A stretch of 64,000 nucleotides of DNA from contig CM038467.1 in assembly GCA_021464415.1 (NCBI GenBank), positions 12,417,411 to 12,481,410 on the forward strand, in the 5' to 3' direction. Shown here one piece after another: positions 34,851 to 47,453 of the stretch (positions are counted from its first letter, which is position 1; each line of letters opens with the position of its first letter). Position numbers and translations under genes: made by a program. This stretch comes from Lonicera japonica. Taxonomy: Eukaryota; Streptophyta; Magnoliopsida; Dipsacales; Caprifoliaceae. Under the pieces are notes generated by a model. The model made no database searches. It was not told the origin of the DNA and worked only from the letters and a program-made list of their open reading frames with translations.

Positions 34851-36062
34851 TTAATAAGGTAAGGCGGTCAAACTAGGTGCAATTGCTGTAATTAAGTAAC
34901 AGGACAACCACATGCTGCTGCTAACCATCTGGCGTGCAGTATTATAAGCTCTCGAGTTTTGTCGGAACTTTGTTGCTTAAATATATTAAGGATCGTCTTA
35001 TAATAATGATACACTTATTTACGAATTTTATCATTTATTTTTATCAGATAAATTATATAAAATTTTTAATATACAATAAAAATATAATTCATTTAATGTA
35101 TTTGATAAAAATAATTTGTAAGATTCTCTCTTCACCTATTGTGTAAATTTTTTGTTACTTTAATGGTTGTTTAAAATCCATGTCTCTGAGTTCTTGTGTA
35201 TAATGGTCGTATATTTTGCACATTCGATTTACACAGCTAAGTAGGATTATCTCTCCACCCACTCATTCTCTTTTCTCATTTGTGTAATTTCTTGTTTTTT
35301 AGGTAGCCATTTTTTATTGAACCACTTCTTTTTACACGTAAGTATTAATATTAGCTATTAGAAAGTAAATAGGTCTGTGTAAATTTTTTTTGTAAAATTC
35401 ACTTGCCATATAAAATTTACACAATAATTTTATACAGTACTATTAAAGATGCTTTTATTGAATCTTATTGTGGACGTGTTTCTAGTCTAGATAATAAAGC
35501 CATCAAATTGATTAAATAATTTATACTATAACTTGGTTACCCCATTAAATATCTTTTTATCTCTGGCGCATAAGATGTGTTCAACATTTTGAAGATGGAC
35601 ACTTAGCTCTGCAGTTAAAAGATAACTTAATTATTCAATGACCTTAACTGTCATTTGAATCCTTTTAAGATTAATGCATTTGGATAAGTTAGGAGGATGA
35701 GATAAAATAATTTTACCTTAACCTATATTTAGTATCGGTTAGGATAGAATATCGAGTAAATTACGTAATTCACAATTATCTCTTATCCTATTGTGGGATT
35801 AAACAATCTAATTATTTTATTCAATTCTTTATCTGACATGTTAAATGCACTTTGAACTCTCACTCTTCAAATTGAACCCATATATATCCATCTTAAAATC
35901 TATATTGTATATAAAGCAAAGAAAAAAAAATTGTTAAGTATATACAATCAGTGAATGAGCCACCTTAATTTTTGAAATATGTTTAAATTAGTCAATAATT
36001 TAGTGAATGGTGATTTTATATGAGTATTTTAGTAAACAAAAATTAATATATTGTAACACTTT
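34851..36062. other. AT-rich intergenic sequence
   Basis: No gene. Contains a candidate MITE at about 35160-35455 related to the one at 24797-25126. The rest has no recognisable features. Confidence 0.4.
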
Positions 36063-37372
36063 AAATATGGATATAATTTTGAGCTTCCACAAGTGCTTCC
36101 AACAAACCGGGCTCTGATAATTATATTTCGAATTACGGGCTTCCATAAGGCATCGATAACCAAGCTTTACACTATAATCTCCATTCGCCGACCCCTACCA
36201 ATGCCACACATCTTCACTACTGATCCGGCTCAAGGGAATAAATAAGATCAATTTAATATCGCACGAATTAAACAAGTCAGGAAGTAAAGCGCCATCCCAA
36301 CAGCTCTTAAGCTCGATTTTAAGGGAACTAACCGAGAGATCTTCAAGGCCAACATCCACCGGAGAAGACACATACCTGGTTTGGATCCGATAGCCAAAGG
36401 TCTTTGAAAACCCGAATAGAAATGCCATCTCCAACCCGGATACAGGCTTTTAAATTGTCTTCCCACGAGGACGGCTCTTACTGCTAAAAATATTGATGTG
36501 CCTAGTTTGTGCCCGGTTTGTAATTTAGAGCCTGAATCAATTTTTCACATTTTGATTGCCGGTGCAAAGGCCCGAAGTATTTAGGCATTGTCAGAGGTCG
36601 GTGATTTAAGTGTTTCTGTGTCGAATTTAGTGGATTGGTGGGCGGTTGTTTGTGCGTTAAACGGGGGGAAGGTTGCTAAATTTAGTGCAATGATAGCATG
36701 GGTAATTTCGTTTAACCGCAATAATCTGGTATGGAATTATTCGAACCAATCTACTTGCGCTGTGTTCGATGGTGCTTTATCGTCGCTACAACAGTGGGAA
36801 GAAGCTCAGCCGTGCATTCAACTAGTTCATGGTTTTTATAGATATGAGCGGTCAAGCCGGCTGCAAATTCAGTGAAGTGTAATGTCGACGTAGCAGTCTT
36901 TCAAGCGTTTAGTATAATAGGTTTCGGGCTGGTTTTAAGAGACGAAGTTGGGGGTTTTATCGCAGCAAAGGCCAACTCATTCTCCAGTTTAGTAGACCCG
37001 TTTATTGCAGAGGCCCTTAGCTGTAGAGAGGCTTTGAGTTGGATTAAGGAGCGAGGAATGCAAAACGTGATTATCGAGTTTGATTGCTTGCTTGTTTTTC
37101 TTGCTCTTTCTGGATAATTATCAGATTGTTCTTATGGGGGGTTGATTATTAAAGAATGTAAAATCCTTGCCAGGAATTTAGTTAATTGTAAGTTTTCGTT
37201 TGCTCGTCGCTCTGCGAATCGCGTGGCCCATTGTTTAGCAAGGGGTTCGGATTCTTTGTTTGAGATTCAGAGTTGGGAGAGTGTTCCCCCTCCGTTCATT
37301 TGTAACGTTTTGGCACTTGTTTTAATATAAGCTTTCCGTTGATTGTCGAAAAAAAATATGGATATAATTTGA
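36063..37372 (+). mobile_element. 5'-inverted (twin-primed) LINE insertion
   Basis: A target duplication AAATATGGATATAATTT (+ T) occurs at about 36063-36080 and again at 37354-37370 after a short poly-A (37349-37356). The body has two opposing parts. From about 36082 to 36440 the minus strand encodes LINE reverse-transcriptase C-terminal sequence (ILFIPLSRISSEDVWHW, then GDYSVKLGYRCLMEARNS and CWKHLWK). From about 36449 the plus strand continues the same protein (LPTRTALTAKNIDVPSLCPV and CNLEPESIFHIL), followed by an RNase H-like region (GFGLVLRDEVGGFIAAKA, EALSCREALSWIKERGM, ANRVAHCLAR) to near 37330. A 5' inversion joined where the protein order continues is the mark of twin priming. Internal stops are present; the copy is truncated and inactive. 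Confidence 0.88.
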
Positions 37373-39400
37373 CTTTATTTTAATATGCTATACGATTAAA
37401 AGAGGGCATATAAAACCATGCATCAAATTTAAATTTTACATTAAATTGTAGTTCCGCCACTGTATTAAATTATTCTTAAACGAGAACTCCAACTCCAACT
37501 CAAACTCAAACTTAAACCCATGACGTTTACTAAAATTCACTTGAAGAAAAAATGTTATTAACACTATTTAACACTTCATCAAATATCATCTAATGTGCTT
37601 CTTCGTGTTAATAAAATATAACATGATGTGATAAATTGTTGGGCTGCACACATTGCGTTTGTCACCAATTCTATTTTAGAATATATTTTCATATATTATG
37701 TTATTGGGCCGGGTCATTAAATACCAGGTTTCAAAATTCTTCCTGCCTTTGGACCTAACTTTCAACCAAACTAATCCACCTCACGGGTCTTGGTAATCCT
37801 CGAATCTTAAACGTTGTTCATGTGGTGTCAATCACTTAATTGTGAAAACTAATGGGAGATTATTGTTCAGTGGGTTTGGGAAGTTCTAATTTGCTTCTTT
37901 TCTTTCTTTTTCTTGAAAGAAATTTTTGATTTGCTTGGGAAGAAGATTTCTCTGGTATATAAACGTAGCTCGTCACTAAAAAAAAATCAAAATAATACTT
38001 TTAGTTTGAGAAAATAGTAAAACTCTTAATCTAAAATGAAAAAGTTATTTATGGATTACTTGTTACATTTTTGTCATTAATGACTTAATGTCCTAACGTA
38101 AGTTGCTCATCATTTTAATCTTATTGCCTGTATTAAATTATGTGAAAACATAAACTAATAAAATTATTATTCGGAGCTAGACCTAAATATATATTTATAC
38201 ATAATATTATGTTGGATCGTGAACATAATAGTTTCAATTCCCCCGTCCCCTTAACACCCAAAAAAAAAAATTTATATATATAGTTAAAATAATTGTACAA
38301 TATTATAAAAAATGTATTTGAAGTAAGCCCAGCTTAATAAAATTCATGATTCTGAAGCCCAAAACTACTAAAGGAGCCCAAAAAGGCTTTGGTTGTGGCC
38401 CAGAACACACACGGGGAAAACAAAGGAGTCGGGGAGGGAAAAAATTTTGATGGGGGCAAAATTAGATGTGGTCATGAGAGCCCAATGACAAAATAATATG
38501 GTGATGTTTGGTGGATGTTTTGGGTTAAGTTTTTAAAATGTGATATTTGGTAGAATTTTGAAATATGTTGAAAAGTGGATTTGGTTTTTTTTTTGAGTTT
38601 ATAGATCTCGATGAGTATGTTTTAAATATATATTTTTTATTTAATTTTGATTTCTTAATTTAAAACTATGGTGTTTTAAAAGTTTTTTTAGAGAGAGAAA
38701 GTAAAGTGAAATAAATTTTAGAAAGCGTAAAAGTAGAGTTGATTTTGAGTTGAGTTATTAAAATTTGAAGAAAAAAACAAAAAAAGAGCCACCAGACAGG
38801 CCTATGTGTCCAGTTTTATCTATTTAAATTAAATAAAAAAATTAATTTTATATAAAAATAAATAAATATTATTTTATCATTAGAGATCTCATGACCCCGT
38901 CGAATTTTAACCCTATCAAAAATGGACTACCAGGGTCTAGGGGAGAGAGGAATGCTAGAAAAAGGTGTTTCCCACAAGTGGACGCGACACATGTCCTAGG
39001 AAATGTGGGTCCACGTATCTGCCATTAGTACCAGCCAAAATAGCACGAGACACCCAACACGTGAGGTGCCACGTCTGCATGCTTACAACAAAAAAATATT
39101 CAATAATTTGTCACGTACAATTTGGCGTCATGATATGAAATAACGATGTGTCCTTGATATATTATTAAATCATGAATTTTGTGTAAAATTTATTAATTAA
39201 TAATTTGTGACAAATTTAATTTATTAATTAGAATATTAAGTTATGGAGTAATAATTTTTTTTTATATATTTTTACCGTGTGTTTTAAATATGTTGTTAAT
39301 ATATATTTAATTATAAAAATAAAAACAAAATAAGAAAAAAGGACCCATGAACGACAGGTCACTTCTGAAAGGAGAGCACATGCCCCCACTACAACGGGGG
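37373..39400. other. Intergenic sequence, no gene
   Basis: AT-rich with runs of A and short microsatellites. Around 38340-38480 the sequence is more GC-rich, and 38960-39085 holds ACGT-core words (CCACGTATCT, AACACGTGAG, CCACGTCTG). No coding signature. Confidence 0.4.
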
Positions 39401-40510
39401 TAGCCTTTGCTTTTTTGACGGGTTTTCTCTCTCTCTCTCTCTCTCTTTCTTTTTGATAAGCGGGGTCCACCTGTTAGAGAAATATCTGTTTCTTACCCCC
39501 ACGTGACACCGTCACGAGAAAGAGAGCGACGCACCGCTTAGTCCTCCAAGCACGTGCTCTCACGTACTCTATCCCCACTAGCCCATTCATTCATTCATTT
39601 TGGTCCAACCCCATAACCACCATACCCCTTCTTTTTTTTTTCTTCCCCCCGCGTAAACCACAAATCCAATTCTTTTTCCTAACTTTAGAATTTTCATTTT
39701 TTTCTTTCTCAAATGAAAATTCTAAAGTTAATAATTGAAAACAATATGATTTCAACATATTTAAGGGTTGAACTTATCTTAAATTAAAGGGATTGTCCAA
39801 GTAGTATGTGAGTGAGTTATTTATGATGACAAGTAATCTATTATTGAATCATTGTTTGTTCCAAAAAAAAAAAAAATGTTTAAATGTAGTGATCCTCCAT
39901 TCCCACGAGGAGGGTTTTATTCACATGGATTTTGAGGATTATTAAATTTGAACAGATATAAATAATAATTTTATTCTAGGAATTAAAACTTAATTCTACC
40001 CTTTATTCTTCTTTAATGGAGTTTCATCTAGATTGAAATTGTAATATCATACAATTATTAAAGGCTATGACATAGTAGAGGAAAAAGATAATTCTTTCAG
40101 TATCTCAGACTTAAGAGTAAGTGTAAATATTTCTCAATTATATATCACATAATCTTTTTTTATAGTACATGATAAATATGTGGTTCAAACTATTTTTAAT
40201 TTAAAAATTTGAGATATGTTTGAGTTCTACCAGGTTTCTCATTATCTTGAAAGAATGAAGTGGCGAAAATGTAATAATAGCGTGAGGGACAGTCTTGCCA
40301 TTTCCGAAGATATCCACTTTAACGAACATAACGAATATCAAGCCGTTATTCAAAGTTTAACGTCAGTCATCGCAGTTCCGTTAACAATCAGAGAGAGGAG
40401 TTCCCCACCGCACGCGAGCCGGCAGCCAGTGTGGCAGATGAACGGCAGGGAATGGGCGCACGTGACCACTGCCTTCCCCAACTCACGTGCGAGTACAACC
40501 AAATAAATTT
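39401..40510. promoter_or_regulatory. GC-elevated islands with G-box motifs
   Basis: Includes a (CT)n run at about 39427-39446 and CACGTG words at about 39499, 39552, 40458 and 40483. The segment around 40380-40500 is GC-rich and overlaps a 96-aa frame with no family signature. A promoter-like or conserved non-coding nature is inferred from motif density; no gene was found nearby. Confidence 0.35.
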
Positions 40511-41090
40511 AATATTTATGTTTATTATTTAACAAGTACAAAATCTTCCACCCAATTTGGGTCTGGTCATGTTAGTATATGTATTAGAAGCAGGCAGATT
40601 CCAAAGCAGTAATCACAAAAAAAATTCTCAGTTCTCTACCATAAATTTCAGACGTACATAATGTGTTAACTGCAAACTTAAATTAATAGTAAATTATACG
40701 ATACATAAATTAAATCAGTAGTAAGGATCACAAAAAAAAAATTCTTAGTTGTCTACAAAAAATATCAAACACAATGGTAATTTTTTATATGAAATTAAAA
40801 TTATTAACGCACTTTATTTTTTTAAAGAAAAATAGTGAAAAATTATCTAAAATTTGAAAAAAAAATATTTATATTTTTTTTAATCAATAGAATTAGGGCT
40901 CTACAATTTTAATTATTAAAAAGTATTGTTAATTTTAATTGTATAGTAGGTAGATTTTATTAATATTTAAAAGATTGTTAAAATTTAAGTATGACATTAA
41001 AATATATTTTTTAAATGATACATTGAAATTAATTATAGTTGCAATTTTTATTTTTAGTTTTTCGTAAAGAGCAATAATATTCTATAGTCA

Positions 41091-41121
<31 letters not shown>

Positions 41122-41507
41122 ATGTCTATAACAAATACTTTATATACTTTAATTGGTACGTATGTATTGAGATGTATAACTCCAGCTGTTTGGAATGATC
41201 CACGTATATCAGATGTTCGTCTACGTATATGCCCCATCCAGCTATCTACCAATTACCAGACCCACTCCCCAAATTGGTCAACCATTCTCCTGTTCTAGGC
41301 AGGGGCTCCTCATCGATATATATTTATTTTATTTTATTTTTATTTTAAATAATATATATTTTGTTTTTTTTGCATTATTTATTATTAGTAATTTCATTAT
41401 TCTTTATATTATTGAACTTTAATTAGATTGAAATTAATTGATTTATATAAATATTAAAAAAAAGTGAGATTATTTATGCTATTATAAACTAAAAGCCACT
41501 TTATTCG
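40511..41507. other. AT-rich intergenic sequence
   Basis: Nothing recognisable apart from a (TA)n run at about 41096-41120 and a T-rich stretch at 41320-41380. Confidence 0.4.
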
Positions 41508-41515
41508 GTTATGAT

Positions 41516-42048
41516 TAGAGATGTTGTCGCGAACCCAAAAATTAAACGATTGAACTGTACCAAGCCAAACTATTCCATTAAAAATCGAACTGAAACAAAT
41601 AAACCAAAACTAAATATATTTGGTTCTAGTTTGAGCTGTGAGATTGCAAAACTGAAACGATTCATTGTATAAACGACTTGAAATAATATTACATCATTAT
41701 CTAAAATTTTATATTCCTAAAATTTATGAGCTCTAATGAGAAACCCGCACTCTTTAAATTATCATAAATATTATAACTATATTATAAATGTAAAAGTTAA
41801 TATTTTTTATATTCAAAATAAGTATGAACAAGTTTAAAGTTATTATTTTTTCTCACCAAATTTAATGTTGCCTTACATTTTGTTTATTTTTTTATTTTTT
41901 TAAAAAAAATATGAAAACTGAATCGAAACCGAACTACAAAGTTTGGTTTGTTTGGGTTTGGAAGATTTAAAACCAAACTGAACTTTCACATTTGGTTTAG
42001 GTTTGGGTCTTTTAATTTATATTCCAACTGAAACCCAAAACACTTCTA
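41516..42048. mobile_element. hAT-like MITE
   Basis: The 533-bp element is flanked by GTTATGAT (41508-41515) and GTTATGAC (42049-42056), an 8-bp duplication with one change. Ends are TAGAGATGTT and AACACTTCTA. Subterminal AAACCGAAC / GTTTGGTTT words occur in opposite orientations. No coding capacity. Confidence 0.75.
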
Positions 42049-42056
42049 GTTATGAC

Positions 42057-42629
42057 ACCGAATTTTAGTATTTCTTATTTTGTCTATGTATTTATTTTTT
42101 ACATAAAATTTATAAATTTGTTGAGACTTAAACATGTGACCATTCGAATAAAAAATAAGACACTTCACTATTGTACTATTTAACAATTTGTTAAATGCAT
42201 TAAATTTAAAGTACATATTCCATTGTATAGAAGGAGACCGTGAACATGTATAGCATGTGCGTAAGTGTCTAGTCATTAATGAAATAGAGGTAGTACATTA
42301 AATGTAAAGTTTTTATGCTAACTTTCAAATATCTAATAATAATAATAATAATAATACGGAGGAAGTAATTAATTTATTGAGTTTTTTCATTACATTTAAG
42401 ATGTATTTTATTTGGAATGAGTTTTTTTGTATCTCTTCAATTACTTGCATTTATTAATTTATCTTTTAAGAAAATGCCCTTGGACATATATACTTGTACA
42501 TTTCTTTCTTTGTACAAGCATTCTATTTATATGTATCATCTCATGCTTCTCATTTAGAAAATCCTTTTCATTACATATAAAAATTTTTGCCAATTGTTCC
42601 TCTATATTTGAGCAATCATTCTCTTTCTC

Positions 42630-42670
<41 letters not shown>

Positions 42671-42885
42671 GTAAGATTTTTGATAGTTTGAATGATTTTG
42701 ATGGATGCAGACCTTGTTGCAAAAGTTTTAAATTTGTACACTTTAGTGCACCTTTAAGCATGCATGTTTTTATATTTTTTGCTTCATCCTATATTGTAAG
42801 CCTATTATCTTTCTTGGAAATAAAAATTTAGAATGAATGAATTTACAACTTTTTATAGAGAATTTCTTTATTCGTAGTTAATGGT
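42057..42885. other. AT-rich intergenic sequence with microsatellites
   Basis: Contains (AAT)n at about 42333-42356 and a (TA)n run at about 42636-42666. Reading frames spanning the TA run encode Tyr-Ile repeats and are not genes. Confidence 0.45.
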
Positions 42886-43780
42886 GCAAATTAGTTACTT
42901 AATTTACTCTGCCAATCACGAACAGATACGTGGCCTCCTACGTCAGCGACATCACTACCCTTTCAACAAACAGGGATTGGGAGCTATAATCAGGAGGTCT
43001 TTAGGAGTTAGAGCTCCAACCAATGATTATTCCAGTCCAGGGGATTATTCTTGAGCAATGGATTGCGGAGTTCGGAGGACAGACCTCTCCCAATGAGCTT
43101 CAAGCTTTCTGGCCGACCACTGTGTCAGAAAAAGGCATAGACAGCACGAGTGACTGCTACCAACTCTACCAGACACTGCAGAACCTCTGTAACTTTCATT
43201 AAATGCATACCAACTGCATTTAATGCACCGAAATCCATAGAGAAGTAAGGTCAGAGTTAGTGATAATCAAGGCATGCCACCCGCACCTACTCTGGGAGCT
43301 CTCCAATACGTTTTCTCTCAGTCATATATATATTTATAAAGTATTTACTTCTCTTGAGGAGAGGGGTTGACCCAGTGGTAAGCAACCTTCACCCTTGCCT
43401 TGAGGTCAAGGGTTCGACTCATGGGGTGAGAGGGGAGGGTTTTTCTTTATTTGTAGGATGTAGGATTAAGGGAGAGACTAAGACCTCCCTTAATTTTCTT
43501 TTTTAAAAAAAATGTATTTACTTCTCTTAACAATCCAACTCAACCCAACGACAACCAAGAATAAGAGAAAATCCAGCATTAAAGTAGTCAACAGTGAGCA
43601 ACCAAAAGAGATAGAGAAATATAAACTTACAGAACACGCGGTATAACTCATAATATAGGGAATTTAGAACTCATGTAACTCAAAGTATACTCATATTATA
43701 AACAATATTGATGATAGAATAACTAGAGAGATTTTGTAAGTTTGTAATAGCCACTCGGTTATTTCAATGCAAAGCTAACT
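42886..43780 (+). repeat. Possible solo LTR or old retroelement fragment
   Basis: A block of clearly higher GC than its surroundings, with TATAAA near 43334 and an end region reading TTGTAATAGCCACTCGG, resembling U5-proximal LTR sequence. It is interrupted by a SINE. No terminal TG..CA pair or target duplication was confirmed, so this is a suggestion only. Confidence 0.35.
43356..43513 (+). mobile_element. tRNA-derived SINE
   Basis: 158 bp flanked by a perfect 15-bp duplication GTATTTACTTCTCTT (43341-43355 and 43514-43528). An A box-like TTGACCCAGTGGTAAGC and a B box-like GGGTTCGACTCATGG are spaced as in RNA polymerase III tRNA promoters. The 3' part ends in a T-rich/A-rich tail (TTTTCTTTTTTAAAAAAAA). 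Orientation is set by the boxes. Confidence 0.88.
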
Positions 43781-46590
43781 GAGTTTTTAATTCTATTCAA
43801 CATAGGAGGATTAACTCACATTTTCATATGAGGCCAATATCCTCTATACATCTTTGATTCTCTTAGTTTGCTGCATTTATTAATCATTTGACTGTGTGGT
43901 ATAAACTTTCTAGTTTTACACACCAATAGTAATGTTATTTTTATTTTTATCAATTTGAATAATGAACATATTATCTTATATGCCCATGCGCACTCAAGAG
44001 ACATCTTCTACACAAAAAAAAAAACCACTATTCCAAAGGGAGTACAAAATTTTATATACTAGAGTGAAATTTTTACAATTTATTGTATTAGAAATAAATA
44101 ATAACACATATGTGCCATGCATAAGATGCATGCTTGTTGTTATTCTAACTTTAAGCTAATACCTTAGAATTCGGACTCTTAATTTAAAGAATTATGCTGA
44201 GAACATTTATCACTCAATTATAATTTATTTTTTTATATTATCTTTTATTTAAAAATTTAATTCCTCATGTCTTAAAAAAATCGTAATCCAAAGGAAAACG
44301 AGATCGCGTATAGGGATGGGACCACATTATCACAGCGTGAGTTGGCCACGTGATTCGGGAGGCGGTCGATGCGATAGGGAGAAATATTTTAATCACGTGA
44401 CTTTTTCCGCTTTCAACGGGATTTGTGCCACGTATCTTCCCCCCTACAATAATTTATTTATGAATTGAGGGGCATAAAAATAGTTGCCACGTACACATAC
44501 ATATTCTTAAAAGACAGAAAAAGAACAAAAAAATAAAATTGGAGTGTTATATAAGTCATCGATCGTAAACCTAAGACAAAAAACATAGACATTGTTAACT
44601 GATCCCAAAGCTGATGCCTTAAACAAGAGAATGTCCACCTTCCATGGAAACACTCTTATCATAAATGAATAAATTACACATTAAACAAATATTACTTTCA
44701 CAAAACAACTATATCTTATTATGATATAAAGTAATGTGCAATTTGTGCGCTAGTCAAAATTAAACTGTATAAAAATTAATTTACTACCAATATTAACAAC
44801 CAACGTGGCTACTAAATGTAACCGAACGGATAAGGTTGATGTGATATTTGAAACTAAACTATAAAAATCATAATATGTATCCCCTTAGAATACGAGTGCT
44901 CTTAATTTGAACCATCTTTCAAATAATTTTTGAAAGGCTTCATGATTTTTGTGAGAATCATCGAACTGAAATTTTCAATGACTGTTAGATGCTATTATCA
45001 TCAACTAATATGTATTAGTTGAGAAATTTAGATCGGGTTTTTATCTCTTTTAATTGCAATGGTGTATCCACCACATATACGATAAGATAACGTATTGCTC
45101 TGTTTAAAATAAAATAGATATACGTTGAAAACTTACTCTTACTCATTGCCATCTCTATAACATTTAGCATATCAAAAGTAATTTATTATTGTTGGATTAT
45201 AGTGTACTATTAACGTGTAATGAATAATCTCTTACACTTTTTTTAAAAAAAATATTAATTCTTCTTACTGAACAATTGTATGGTTTGTAAGTTTAATAAC
45301 TAATATATATGCTTTCGCAAACTAATATATAGCGTAAAGTCGTCGAGTTGGGAAACCATGTTACACAATTATTATACGAGAATAATATAAAACTTTTTCA
45401 GTTTTTATAATAAATTAAGATATAATATATATGAATCAAAGTGTAAATAGAAGTATATAAAGGCAATTGTCGCCTCGATCACAAAGCTATACTTTGAAAA
45501 ATACAATAAAATAAATTAAATAGAAAGAGGTGTAATGCGATCTGCGTACGTTCATGAACCTAGTTGGTATCATTAAGTATTGGAATCTTTATTTGGGATT
45601 TGTTTTATCTCAAAGAGAGGTTTGGATAGGTAGTGGTTTGGGTTAGTGTTTGTGCACTTGCAAAGTTATGGGTGATCGATTTTAATTAATTTATTCGTTT
45701 CTACAATTATTATTATGGATTGCAATTAATTTATTGATTGATTTTTAATAATCCATGTGAATGAGAGAATTGGATATATAAATTATGTCAATTTGGAGTT
45801 ATAATATAAATTTATTTATTTTTAATAATAATGAATGTATAAGTAAACATATAAAACCTAGCAATTTTTTTTAATCATCTTTCATTCTTAGTTTCACCAC
45901 TAAAAAAGTCCCTTTTATCGGCATATATATACCGACATTTTTTCAGGTGGTTTATCTCGCTGATAAAACCTCTCACCCTCACCTAGAAATCACATGCTCA
46001 AGTCTCATTAGCTCCAAGCTACCGGTGTTAAACTCTTTCCCACATTGAAATAGTATATATTTTGCTAAAAAAAATTATTTTCAAAATGTGCATCATAATC
46101 TAAAGTATTTATTTAATTGTCATTGTTCCCTTTTTCAAAATCAAGCCTACTTTGTTTCTTTTAGTTTAAGAGAAAAATTGGCTAAAAAGGAAAAATAATT
46201 ATAGTATGTTTGGGAACCCAATTTTAAGTTTTAAAATTAGAATTAGAGAAAAATTCAGCCTATATAATTCCAGAACCCAGAATGTGATTCCCAATCATAC
46301 CCTTAATTTTTCGAATGGGTTCGTGTAAGATTTGTTTGTATGTAGAGACAGTGAGTAAATCTACATTTGAAGATAGTTGAAGATGTGTATAGTTTTTTGA
46401 GGGACCACCCAAGGTGGTAAACTGCCGGGGTTCACTGTATATATAAACAGTTACGTACTCTGTTGTTAATGCAAGTGAGTAGTGTGGGCTGTGCAAGTCA
46501 TAATTTTTTACAGAATTTTTTGTCATGATTTAAAAGTTGTAAAGATTTTAAACATGCAACATAGTCGTAGAGAAAAAGTGATTAATTATA
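43781..46590. other. Intergenic sequence with one G-box island
   Basis: No gene. 44280-44480 is GC-elevated and contains CCACGTGATTC, ATCACGTGACT, CCACGTATCT and CCACGTACAC. At about 45946-46020 the words CAGGTGGTTTATCTCGC and ATGCTCAAGTCTCATT resemble degenerate A and B boxes of a SINE. The rest is AT-rich. Confidence 0.4.
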
Positions 46591-46598
46591 AGTATAAT

Positions 46599-46755
46599 CA
46601 GAGGCGGACCCAGGATTCTTCCTAGGAGTGGGCTAATACGTAGTAAAGGGGTGGGCTTATACTAAATTTTTTATATTTTTTTACCTGTGATAGTAAAGTT
46701 TTTAAAAATTTTCCATGTGCTGAAGCCTGTTCTGTCCCCCCTGGTTCCACCCCTG
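46599..46755. mobile_element. Small hAT-like MITE
   Basis: 157 bp with ends CAGAGGCGGACCCAGG and GGTTCCACCCCTG, flanked by a perfect 8-bp duplication AGTATAAT (46591-46598 and 46756-46763). No coding capacity. Confidence 0.8.
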
Positions 46756-46769
46756 AGTATAATCATGCT

Positions 46770-47445
46770 CAGTGGCAGAGCCAGGATTTAAGACCGGGGG
46801 GGGGGGGGGGGGGGGGGGGGGCAAATTAATAAGTTTTTTAAAAAAATTGCATATACTTTTAATAAGGTTAAAATTAAAATACTATAACAAAATACTTAGC
46901 ATCTTATACGTCAAAAATCACATTTTTAGTTACAGTATTCCCTTTTGAAACTTCATATTTTGAAAATGCTTAATAATATCTTCATTATCAATAACTTCAT
47001 ATATTAATCTACAAGCTAATTTTTTCTCAAAAACATCTTACTATATAATATTAAATTTTTTCTAACCCAATATTAAATTAACCTCAAAAGATGAAAAAAT
47101 AGAAAAAATAAAATCGATGAACTACAGCACCAAACTAAAAAAATAAAAAAACCCTAGAAAAAATAATTGTAGTATAAATACCTATTCTCGTATTACAAAA
47201 ATCCGCCCCAAATTTTTGGCACCATAAAATACACCTGCTTCACGCTTAATAACAAAAACAGGCCTTGTACTTGTACAACTAATAGCACGCAAGCCCCTGA
47301 AACTTACTCCACTGACCAAATATAATTTCACAAAAGCCCCCTGAAACTTACGCTGCCGCACAAAAGTCCCCATACTCAATAAAAAATTGTGAAAAGTCCA
47401 AGTGGGGCCATGGACCCACCTGGTCCCAAGGTGGCTCCGCCTCTG
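46770..47445. mobile_element. hAT-like element of the CAGNGGCNGAGCCA family
   Basis: 676 bp with ends CAGTGGCAGAGCCAGG and GGTGGCTCCGCCTCTG, flanked by a perfect 8-bp duplication ATCATGCT (46762-46769 and 47446-47453). The left duplication overlaps the right duplication of the neighbouring small MITE by two bases, so the two elements sit almost head to tail. A 26-base poly-G tract lies just inside the left end. The antisense frame at 47182-47379 is not recognisable. Confidence 0.85.
46796..46821. repeat. Poly-G homopolymer, 26 bases
   Basis: Uninterrupted G run inside the left end of the hAT-like element. Sister elements have short G-rich stretches at this place (for example ACCGGGGG), so expansion of an existing run is likely. 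Confidence 0.85.
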
Positions 47446-47453
47446 ATCATGCT

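Noticed and set aside
40216..40506. 96-aa frame in a GC-rich island as a gene
   Set aside because: No recognisable domain, no splice context, and the GC content is explained by the island itself.
42427..42831. 134-aa frame across a (TA)n run
   Set aside because: The core encodes Tyr-Ile repeats from the microsatellite, and an antisense frame of equal quality overlaps it.
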